This document shows positions 35,209 to 43,199 of a stretch of 64,000 nucleotides of DNA, piece by piece. Positions within the stretch are counted from its first letter, which is position 1, and every line of letters begins with the position of its first letter. Source of the DNA: Aliiglaciecola lipolytica. Its GTDB lineage: Bacteria; Pseudomonadota; Gammaproteobacteria; Enterobacterales; Alteromonadaceae. The notes under the pieces were generated by a model, which searched no databases, was not told the origin of the DNA, and was given only the letters and a program-made list of their open reading frames with translations. The stretch is from contig NZ_JAHKPT010000021.1 in assembly GCF_018860635.1 (NCBI RefSeq), positions 218,674-282,673 on the forward strand, given 5' to 3'. The position numbers and the translations under genes are program-made.

Positions 35209-37947
35209 ATGTCTTTAAATTTTCATAATAAGAATAAGCTAGCAATTGCAATATCAATGGCAATTTTTTCGACGAGTTTATTAAATGCAAATATTGCTTT
35301 AGCACAAGAGTCTAAAAAAACTGCTGCTGAGCCAAATGAAGTTGAAGTGATCGAAGTGAAGGGGATTTTGGGTAGCTTAAAAGATGCTGCACAAATCAAA
35401 CGCTATGCAGATACCGTGGTAGATGCAATTACTTCTGAAGACATTGGTGAATTTGCAGATGATTCCATTGCTGGTGCAATTCAACGTATTCCTGGTGTTC
35501 AAATTGAAACTGATGATGCAGGTACTGACGGTGATCGTGTTTCTATCCGTGGTCTTGGCCCTGAGTTTGTAAACTCTACTATTAACGGTCGTCGATTATT
35601 ATCATCAGGTAACGAAGGTCGAAACTTACGTAAAATGAATTTTAATGCCTTTCCACCAAGTGTTTTATCAGGTGTTAGGGTAACGAAAGGATCAACAGCT
35701 AGCCGTCCTGAAAGCGGTTTAGCGGGCCAAATTGATTTACAGACAATGAAGCCGCTGGATCTAAGAAAATTAAAAAAGAAGAACAGCTATTCGACAATCG
35801 GTTTTCGGGCTGGTTTAAATGATATTGATGATGAAACTGGTTTTCGCGTGAATGCACTTAGTGCATTTCGCAATGATGACAAGGATCTAGGTGGTTATTT
35901 TGCCCTTGTAGCAAGTGAGGAAAAAAATGCTAGAGACCAGTTGAGAATTAACTGGGGCGATGATTATCAAATTAGTCAGCAAACAAACGGTGAAAGTGAG
36001 ACTGTTCTAGCTAGAGCACCCAAAAATATCACCATGAACCCCATACGTGAAAGCCCAAGTCGTTTAGCTATTGCTACGGGTATTCAATATCAACCCAATG
36101 AAGATGTAGATATCAATTGGGATTTTATGTACTCCCACTACAACAACAAATCTACTCGTAATCAGTTTCAAGTTAATTTGAATCAAAACAGTGTGTGGAA
36201 AGGTACTGTATTCGATCAATCTGAAGCGGGTAACCCTGGTCTGGTTGTGGATGAAAATGGCACGGTTCGTTATGCTAATCTTGCTCAATCAGATTTAACC
36301 GGAAGTGGCCTAGCCGCAAGAACCACGGCAACCAAATACGACAATGAAACGAAAAATTTAGTTTCGGGTATCAATGTTGATTGGATAATTAATGATTCCC
36401 TCAATGCAAATTTTGATGCTTATGTATCGACTCTTGATTACACTCAAAATTTACGTTTTGTTCGATTCGAAAAAGATCTCGATCCCAGTACTTTTATCTA
36501 TGATGGAACAGGTGACTTGCCTTCAATAACGGCTCCAGATGCTGATGTTCTTGAAGATTGGAATTACTCTCGAGCAAGTATTAGAGAGATTTCTAGTGAG
36601 GGTGAAAATTACGGATTAACGGCTGCTTTTGACTACGCTATTGATAATCACGACTTGTTTTCATCAGTTTATTTCGGTATCCACTTCGATCGAACAGATA
36701 TCGATGCAAAGCGCTCCAAATCTGGCACTTTAAGCGATTTTGCGGATGAGATGTTAGGTGCTGCATTGATTGGCGATCGCTTACCTGAAGAATTCTTGAG
36801 TGGTGAGGGTATTTCACCTTCACGTTACCTAGTTCCACTTTATTCATCAGCGGTCACTATTGACCCAAGAATTGAAAGTTATAGTTGGGATGAGATTGGA
36901 GTTGATCCTGATCAGTCCTATGAAATGACTGAAGATATCTTTGCAGTTTATGGCCAAGTTAATTTATACACAGAAGTTTTCGGTTTGCCGTTAACCGGCA
37001 ACGTGGGTATGCGTGCTGTTTATACTGATAACGAGGCAACAGCCTTGCAAGAGCTAGAATTACCAGATGGTGAGATAACTGAAGAGATAGTAACAACCGT
37101 TAATGACTACTGGACATATCTGCCTAGTCTCAACTTGAACCTTGCGTTAAATGAAAATATGGCATTGCGTTTGGGTTTATCAAGAACAATGTCTCGTCCT
37201 GATTATCAAGATACTGCACCTATAAACAGAATTAGGTTAGATGATGAAGGTGTAGATAACTCTGCTGTAATAGGTAACCCAGCATTGAACCCAATGAGTT
37301 CACAAAACCTTGATATTACCTATGAGTGGTATACCAAATATGATGGCGCATTTGTTTTAAGTGGCTTTTACAAAGAAATTGATGATTACATCATCAAAGA
37401 TACCTTGGTCGACCAACCTTTAGCGGGTTATGACGGCCTTTGGGAACTAACAACCAATATCAACTTTTCAGATGGTACAGCCGAAGGGGTTGAAATCGGG
37501 TTATTGCAACCTTTGGAAAAATTAGTGCCTGCATTGGCCGGGTTTGGTTTTTCTGTGAACTACACCTATGTTGATTCTAAGTTTGATAAAGAAAACGTGG
37601 GTGATGCTGGCTTTGGTTTCCCTGGTTCGTCTAAAGATAACTTTAACTTTGTTGGCTTTTATGAAGCCGATTGGTATGCAATAAGACTGGCATACACCTA
37701 CCGTGGTTCATTCTTCCGTTCCTTAGGTGGAACCGGTTCACAATCAAGTACTTCACGCTTTAGTGGCGAGCAAGAAAAACTGAATGTAAACCTTAATCTT
37801 AAACCAATGAAAAATGTATCGGTTAAGTTAAGCGCCAATAACATTACAGGTCAAAAACGTCGTGATTTTTATGGCGATGAATCTACTTTCCTAGATTATT
37901 TTGATCGAGGAAGAACCTACTCTGTTTCAGTAAATTACAAGTTCTAA
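35209..37947 (+). CDS. TonB-dependent outer-membrane receptor, paralog of the first
   Basis: A receptor of 912 residues from the ATG at 35209; an ATG 33 bp earlier lacks the AGGGGA ribosome site. The signal peptide ends near ALA-QE (32) and the TonB-box-like VEVIEVKG follows. The plug carries IRGLGPEFVNSTINGRR, and the barrel ends VSVNYKF. Plug and barrel match the receptor at 4346 closely, so one arose by duplication. The surface-loop regions, for example after the VASEEKNARDQ segment, differ more, which fits different oligosaccharide preferences. A surface lipoprotein gene follows 67 bp later. Confidence 0.93.
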   Translation: MSLNFHNKNKLAIAISMAIFSTSLLNANIALAQESKKTAAEPNEVEVIEVKGILGSLKDAAQIKRYADTVVDAITSEDIGEFADDSIAGAIQRIPGVQIETDDAGTDGDRVSIRGLGPEFVNSTINGRRLLSSGNEGRNLRKMNFNAFPPSVLSGVRVTKGSTASRPESGLAGQIDLQTMKPLDLRKLKKKNSYSTIGFRAGLNDIDDETGFRVNALSAFRNDDKDLGGYFALVASEEKNARDQLRINWGDDYQISQQTNGESETVLARAPKNITMNPIRESPSRLAIATGIQYQPNEDVDINWDFMYSHYNNKSTRNQFQVNLNQNSVWKGTVFDQSEAGNPGLVVDENGTVRYANLAQSDLTGSGLAARTTATKYDNETKNLVSGINVDWIINDSLNANFDAYVSTLDYTQNLRFVRFEKDLDPSTFIYDGTGDLPSITAPDADVLEDWNYSRASIREISSEGENYGLTAAFDYAIDNHDLFSSVYFGIHFDRTDIDAKRSKSGTLSDFADEMLGAALIGDRLPEEFLSGEGISPSRYLVPLYSSAVTIDPRIESYSWDEIGVDPDQSYEMTEDIFAVYGQVNLYTEVFGLPLTGNVGMRAVYTDNEATALQELELPDGEITEEIVTTVNDYWTYLPSLNLNLALNENMALRLGLSRTMSRPDYQDTAPINRIRLDDEGVDNSAVIGNPALNPMSSQNLDITYEWYTKYDGAFVLSGFYKEIDDYIIKDTLVDQPLAGYDGLWELTTNINFSDGTAEGVEIGLLQPLEKLVPALAGFGFSVNYTYVDSKFDKENVGDAGFGFPGSSKDNFNFVGFYEADWYAIRLAYTYRGSFFRSLGGTGSQSSTSRFSGEQEKLNVNLNLKPMKNVSVKLSANNITGQKRRDFYGDESTFLDYFDRGRTYSVSVNYKF

Positions 37948-38014
37948 TGTAATTTTGAAGGTGTTTTATAAAAACTAAATTGTAACTAGAAAAAACAATA
38001 ATTTAGGGCGAAAA

Positions 38015-39724
38015 ATGAATAATTTAAAAAATATTTTTACAGTATCTGCACTTGCTTTAGCATTATCTGCTTGTGGTACTGATTCAGACAACCAACTTAA
38101 TGTAGAAGGTGGTGTGTCTATTTCCGGTGAGACGACTTCGGGTCAAACGTTAACTGCACAAGTTCGTGATGTGAATGGCGTGAATGAGTCTGCGGTATCT
38201 TATCAATGGTTGTCAGCTGGTGTAGCAATACCTGGGGCGACGTCTAATAGTTATGTATTGGCCGATAGTGATATTGATAGCACTATTACGGTCACTGCGA
38301 ACTATACCGATAATGATAGTTTTGATGAATCCGTTGTGTCAGCAGCCACTGAGGTGATCAAACCGATTGTTTTAAATGTTGAAGGGGTTGTCGAAATTAC
38401 CGGTACTGTGGAGTCTGGACAGGAATTAACTGCTGTTATCACTGATGATAACGGCTTGTCACTACAAGGTGTCAGTTACGCTTGGCTAGCAGGCACAGAT
38501 TCTATCGGCACCGATGCGCCGACAGTTACGCTAACTAACGATGAAGTGGGTAAAACGGTTACTGTGACGGTTACCTATGTTGATAATGACGGATTCGCGG
38601 AGGATGTAACCTCTGAAGCTACGAATGAAGTTGCACCTATCCCTCCTGTAGATGCTGAGTTTTCAGGTGATTTAAGCGTTACAATTACCTCTAGTGAGGC
38701 TGAACCAGCTACAGGAACGGCGATTGTTACAGACCTTAATGAAGGGGAGAGTTCGTTCGAAGAGTTGAGTGATATAACAACAACTTACGGTGTGTTTAGC
38801 ATAACGGCAAGCGGAGCTTGGACGTACACTTTAGATACCAATAATGCAACGGTTGCCGCGCTAACGAGTAATGATGATGATTTAGTCGATACGATTATCT
38901 TAACTTCGTTTGATGGTACGACAAGCTCACTGCTTATAACAATTACAGGTGCTGATCTTATTTCAACTAAAGTCGTGAAATTAACTGATACTAACATCAA
39001 CACGAGCACAGGCGAAACACCATCAAATGGTGATATAGGTGAGTTAAAACTAGTGATCGGCGACCAAGTCGATGGCAGTGGTAATCCGCTTGCAAGCACT
39101 CTTGAAGTAGGCAAGTTGAGCTTTTTATTTAAACATGAACTAGGTGAAAATTTTGATTCAACGAATGAACTGAATGATCCTAGTCAAAGTGCTCGCGTGG
39201 GTCTTTATGGCGATAGAAACAATACGGCAAGGGCGTTAATTGAATTAAGATTTTTAAAAGATGGAGATATCGCTATTCGTGACAACAATGATCAACATCT
39301 CATCGATCAAAAATTTGAACTTGGTGAGTGGGTTGATGTTGCCATAACATGGGATGCGACGAATGCTGACGGTACAGTTACCCCAACTATGAACGTATCA
39401 ATAAACGGCACACCGATAAGCTCTTCAGATCCAGCGTTAGTAATAACTAATGGTTCTTATTCTTCATTTTCTACGCATCCAGGCGATGTAGAAAACGGTG
39501 TTTTAAATACAGCATTTAGATTAGGTGATTCTCCAAATCCGGTAACTGATGGCTCTTTGTATATTGACGACCTAAAAATTTACTCTGATGTAGAAGGGAC
39601 GACTCTAATATTTGAAGATGACTTTGAAGCTTTCGATGAAAATACGCAAATTCATACTGATACTTCTACATATCATTCTGGTACAAATGAAGCAATTATC
39701 GTTACTCAGCAAAAACTGCCATAG
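38015..39724 (+). CDS. Surface lipoprotein with Ig-like/VCBS-like repeats and C-terminal LamG-like domain
   Basis: A 569-residue lipoprotein (lipobox LSAC, C20). Two Ig-like repeats of about 90 residues (SGQTLTAQV and YQWLSAGVAIPGAT; then SGQELTAVI and YAWLAG) are followed by a VCBS-type repeat with GVFSITASGAWTYTLD. The roughly 230 C-terminal residues have the beta-sandwich look of LamG / lyase-associated carbohydrate-binding modules (GEWVDVAITWD, YIDDLKIYSD). No catalytic motif is seen. Placed directly after the TonB receptor, it is a good candidate for a glycan-binding partner playing the part SusD plays in Bacteroidetes. That role is inferred. Confidence 0.82.
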   Translation: MNNLKNIFTVSALALALSACGTDSDNQLNVEGGVSISGETTSGQTLTAQVRDVNGVNESAVSYQWLSAGVAIPGATSNSYVLADSDIDSTITVTANYTDNDSFDESVVSAATEVIKPIVLNVEGVVEITGTVESGQELTAVITDDNGLSLQGVSYAWLAGTDSIGTDAPTVTLTNDEVGKTVTVTVTYVDNDGFAEDVTSEATNEVAPIPPVDAEFSGDLSVTITSSEAEPATGTAIVTDLNEGESSFEELSDITTTYGVFSITASGAWTYTLDTNNATVAALTSNDDDLVDTIILTSFDGTTSSLLITITGADLISTKVVKLTDTNINTSTGETPSNGDIGELKLVIGDQVDGSGNPLASTLEVGKLSFLFKHELGENFDSTNELNDPSQSARVGLYGDRNNTARALIELRFLKDGDIAIRDNNDQHLIDQKFELGEWVDVAITWDATNADGTVTPTMNVSINGTPISSSDPALVITNGSYSSFSTHPGDVENGVLNTAFRLGDSPNPVTDGSLYIDDLKIYSDVEGTTLIFEDDFEAFDENTQIHTDTSTYHSGTNEAIIVTQQKLP

Positions 39725-39772
39725 GCACAATTGACTCAGTATTGCTTTTTTAGTGAATATTCATAGTACGCA

Positions 39773-39798
39773 AATAGCGCTATTTTTATAGCGCTATT
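39773..39798 (+). terminator. Rho-independent terminator
   Basis: Stem AATAGCGCTA / TAGCGCTATT (39773-39782, 39789-39798) with an A/T loop and following ATTTTG lies about 50 bp after the lipoprotein stop. From here to the next gene at 40058 I see no further feature. Confidence 0.8.
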
Positions 39799-40057
39799 AT
39801 TTTGTTCCACACACTTTATTTCGATGAAATTTTAGTAAGCATATAAACCTTAGGAGATATTGACAAAAGTCCATGTAAAAATTGTTTGTTAGCACTGCAA
39901 GGGAATGGGCGAATGGGAAAACCTTTGTACTATTTATCCTTTGCTAAATTAGCCGGCGCCACGCTTTATTATTTATTTGAAAACGCTAACCAGATTAATC
40001 ATTTAGCGAACATGTAAAGATTATTATTAGGCCTGTAAAGTGGAATAAATACATATT

Positions 40058-41950
40058 ATGAAAAAATACAAAACATTCTTAACCTTAGTATCATTAGCAT
40101 TTTTCTCTTCTAACTACGTCAGTAGTCAGGAGAAAGGTGAGTTAATAAAACCCAATGTAATTATATTTTATGCAGATGATTTAGGTTGGCAAGACACCGA
40201 ATTAAATGATTTAGACGACCCAGTTGTTTGGGAAACCCCGAATATTGCAAAATTAGCAAAAGATGCGGTCAATTTTACTAATGGATATTCCCCCGCACCC
40301 ACTTGTGCTCCCTCACGAGCAGCACTTTTAAGCGGCTTACATCCTGCTAAAACCGGTATAACCAATGTGGTTGGCGGACAAATTCCAGCTCCCCATAAAT
40401 CGGAAAAATACATTAGTGCATATTTTCCCGAAGGATTAAGTCCAGAGCATTTAACCATCGCTGAAGCATTAAAAATGAATGGTTACAAAACCGGCCACGT
40501 AGGCAAATGGCACGCGGGACATCTTCAGATTCAAAGCTCAAAGAATCAAGGTTTTGATTTTGTGAATGAGTCTAGAGGCGCGCACCAAGGGCCGAAAGGG
40601 AAGAACAATCGAGTTAATTATTTTGCAACACACAGCAAAAAAGACCCATATCGTTTAAGTGACGAAAAGTACTATCCTTTTACAAAAGACTCACCCAATG
40701 GGATCTCATATCCAACCGATGAGGTTACTGAAAGTGCACTTGAATTTATGGACAAAAACAAGCAAGAACCTTTCTTTTTATATTTAGCTCATTGGATGGT
40801 GCATTACCCAATTCACACGAAAAACCGTGAATTATTGCAATATTATACTGATAAATTAGGCATGGAGTTCCCTACCAAAGATATTCCAATAACGACGGGC
40901 GGACAAACCAACCCTTACTTTGGCGCTATGGTAACCACATTAGATTGGAGCCTTGGGCGTGTTGTCGATTATTTAAAGAAAACCGACGATCCTAGAAATC
41001 CTGGTAAAAAATTGTACGAAACAACCTACATCTTTTTCTCTTCTGATAATGGCGGAGCGGAGCAACGCAGAGACGAAATTATGTCGGATAATGCACCTTT
41101 AGATAAGGGGAAAAAGTATACTCAGGAAGGCGGTATTAGAGTACCAATGCTGATTTCCGGCCCTAATATTGTTAAAGGAAAAACAAAGGATGTTTTAATC
41201 AACCAATTAGATTTTTTCCCAACTGTATTAAGTCTGACAAAAAGTGAAATTCCTGAAAAATATCGCGCGGAATTAGATGGTTTAGATATTTCAAACGTAC
41301 TATTAGATAATGAAAGTGACGTTAAATATGAAAATGGAAAACCTAGAGAAGAGTTATGGTGGCATTATCCCTTTGGTCTCAATTCTACCCAACAGTCAGC
41401 CATAAGGTCTGGAGACTTTAAGTTATATAAAAATTATTTGAGTGGCGATTATCTCCTGTATCGCCTATACAAAAACGGCAAACGACACGACTTAGAAGAA
41501 ATGCATAATATCGCTAAACAAGAGCCTGAAGTTGTCAAAGAGTTATCTCAAAGATTAGAAAAATATCTAAAAGATTATGATGCAAAATATCCTTACAAAG
41601 ATCCTACTAGATTTAAAGATGAAAAACATAAACAACAAGTAGCCTCCATTCCGACTATCGTGAGTGATGCTTTTGATAGCAAATCTCGTCAAGTTTCTGT
41701 TGTATTAGAAGAGGGTAAAAATAACGTTATTGAGAGTTATGCCCTTGTCAAAATATCTGATAAAGCTACGGCAAACAAAAAAGGTAAGAAAAGCAAAGTT
41801 AAATCCACGTATATAAAAATACCGGTAGATGTTGCTGATAATAAGCTAGATTACACATTCACGGTTCCTAAAGAAGCGCAAGAATACGGTCTCATTTTAA
41901 TTGATGAAAATCGGTTTATGATAAAAAGTAAATTTCATAAACTAAAATAA
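40058..41950 (+). CDS. S1-family sulfatase, long form, exported
   Basis: A 630-residue sulfatase. The signal segment ends near NYVSSQ, metal ligands are DD 40-41, formylglycine is C83 in CAPSR, GKWHAGHLQ replaces GKWHLG, then HWMVHYP and SSDNGGAEQ. The C-terminal beta-rich domain ends LILIDENRFMI, as in the long-form group (16662, 25033, 26984). It is the only member of that group placed next to the second TonB receptor, separated from it by a terminator. Sulfate position is unknown. Confidence 0.92.
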   Translation: MKKYKTFLTLVSLAFFSSNYVSSQEKGELIKPNVIIFYADDLGWQDTELNDLDDPVVWETPNIAKLAKDAVNFTNGYSPAPTCAPSRAALLSGLHPAKTGITNVVGGQIPAPHKSEKYISAYFPEGLSPEHLTIAEALKMNGYKTGHVGKWHAGHLQIQSSKNQGFDFVNESRGAHQGPKGKNNRVNYFATHSKKDPYRLSDEKYYPFTKDSPNGISYPTDEVTESALEFMDKNKQEPFFLYLAHWMVHYPIHTKNRELLQYYTDKLGMEFPTKDIPITTGGQTNPYFGAMVTTLDWSLGRVVDYLKKTDDPRNPGKKLYETTYIFFSSDNGGAEQRRDEIMSDNAPLDKGKKYTQEGGIRVPMLISGPNIVKGKTKDVLINQLDFFPTVLSLTKSEIPEKYRAELDGLDISNVLLDNESDVKYENGKPREELWWHYPFGLNSTQQSAIRSGDFKLYKNYLSGDYLLYRLYKNGKRHDLEEMHNIAKQEPEVVKELSQRLEKYLKDYDAKYPYKDPTRFKDEKHKQQVASIPTIVSDAFDSKSRQVSVVLEEGKNNVIESYALVKISDKATANKKGKKSKVKSTYIKIPVDVADNKLDYTFTVPKEAQEYGLILIDENRFMIKSKFHKLK

Positions 41951-41973
41951 TCTGCGAGTTTGATTAGACGTTG

Positions 41974-41994
41974 GCCCACTGCAATGCAGCGGGC
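41974..41994 (+). terminator. Terminator after sulfatase
   Basis: GCCCACTGC / GCAGCGGGC (41974-41982, 41986-41994), with one mismatch and a 3-nt loop, is followed by TTTGTTT, 23 bp after the stop. Confidence 0.75.
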
Positions 41995-42515
41995 TTTGTT
42001 TATCTGAATTTACATCACAGGTTTTGGAACGCTGATTGCCAGGGATTCTTAATATAAATTAAAACAATTAAGCTTCAGTAGAACATTGTCAGCGCGAAAA
42101 TAAGACAGCAGCTAAGCATAATAGGTTGTTATGAATATCGGCCTTCCGGTTAGCGTCAATTCTCAAAACAAGATACATTTTTTTGGCTAGCAGTGCATGT
42201 ATTAGGTCACTAACGTCATCGACTTTCCGTGTTATTTGCAGTTGATAAATAGTTTAAATCTCTAAGCTGAATAATTAATCCCATTGCTATCCACGACCTG
42301 TATTCACATACCCTAAATTAATTAAATGCTAACCACACGTAATGCGTAAATTTATCCCACAAAAATCAATATAAAATAGTTTTTTATATATGAAAGATGT
42401 AAAATTTTATGTAGAATTGTAATCATATTGTGACATCCCTCCGTAGGTTAAGGGTTTTCATCAATAGCTAAGTTTTATAAAAACTTTAAATTCAACTTGT
42501 TTAGGAAAATATAAT
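41995..42515. promoter_or_regulatory. Spacer with locus-wide element at 42367-42399
   Basis: This spacer of about 520 bp holds no gene that I can see. At 42367 CAATATAAAATA is followed by a T-rich middle and ATATATGAAAGATG. This aligns without gaps over 33 bp to the copies at 22723 and 30814. It lies 117 bp before the start of the small exported protein. Confidence 0.5.
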
Positions 42516-43127
42516 ATGAAGATAAAACTATTAAAAACCCTATTGGTGGGATGTATGATCACATTAAGTAGTTCAGCTTCTGCAGCTATCATTAATTTCA
42601 ATGTCGATAAAAGTGAGTTCAGAATTGATAGCTTAGAAACAAGCGGCTTTATTATTGAACGCACTTCCTTAGGTCTAGCATCACTTGGTGCGGATAGAAA
42701 TGATTCTGCTTTTACTGGAAAAAATGGTCGCCTAATGACCTGGGATGAGACGGGCTCAAATACCTCTGGATTTACTTTAACAACCGATAATAGTGATTTA
42801 TTTTCTTTGCAGTCATTTCAATCAGGTAATGGCTATGTGAATGGTAGAAATCCGGTGTCTTCTGTGACATTAAACGGCTTGCTCTCAGATGGGTCGAATA
42901 TTTCAGAAGACTTTTCAAAAACGGGAAAAATTAACCTGTCTGGTATTTGGGATAATTTAGTTTCTGTGGAATTTATAGCGCATGGATTAAATAATAGAGC
43001 TTATTGGGATAGTATCAGGTTTGAAAGATTTGCTGCACCGGTTTCCGTTTCCGCTCCATCAACTATTGGGATATTTGTGTTGTGCTTATTTGGCATAATG
43101 GCAGGTAACATTAAACGAAAATTATAA
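42516..43127 (+). CDS. Small exported protein with PEP-CTERM-like C-terminal sorting signal
   Basis: A 203-residue protein. The signal peptide ends near ASA-AI (24). A beta-rich body has no catalytic motif known to me; LFSLQSFQSGNGYVNG and VSVEFIAHG recall PEP-CTERM proteins that carry a sandwich domain. The C-terminus reads VSAPST, a hydrophobic helix, then NIKRKL, matching the layout of PEP-CTERM/exosortase sorting signals. No exosortase is in the window. It sits alone behind its own operator-like element with a strong terminator downstream, so it may be co-induced with the locus. The function is unknown. Confidence 0.75.
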   Translation: MKIKLLKTLLVGCMITLSSSASAAIINFNVDKSEFRIDSLETSGFIIERTSLGLASLGADRNDSAFTGKNGRLMTWDETGSNTSGFTLTTDNSDLFSLQSFQSGNGYVNGRNPVSSVTLNGLLSDGSNISEDFSKTGKINLSGIWDNLVSVEFIAHGLNNRAYWDSIRFERFAAPVSVSAPSTIGIFVLCLFGIMAGNIKRKL

Positions 43128-43143
43128 TCATACATTTTAAATA

Positions 43144-43182
43144 AACTCTCTTTAGGTTCACAACCTAAAGAGAGTTTTTTTT
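43144..43182. terminator. Very strong terminator between convergent genes
   Basis: A 15-bp perfect stem AACTCTCTTTAGGTT / AACCTAAAGAGAGTT (43144-43158, 43162-43176) with a CAC loop and a T-run lies 16 bp after the small exported protein and 18 bp before the end of the minus-strand hydrolase. Confidence 0.93.
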
Positions 43183-43199
43183 AGCTGGATGTTACATCA

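Noticed and set aside
38785-39114. Minus-strand frame of 109 codons inside the surface lipoprotein gene
   Set aside because: Low-complexity Ser/Val shadow of repeated Ig/VCBS-like coding sequence.
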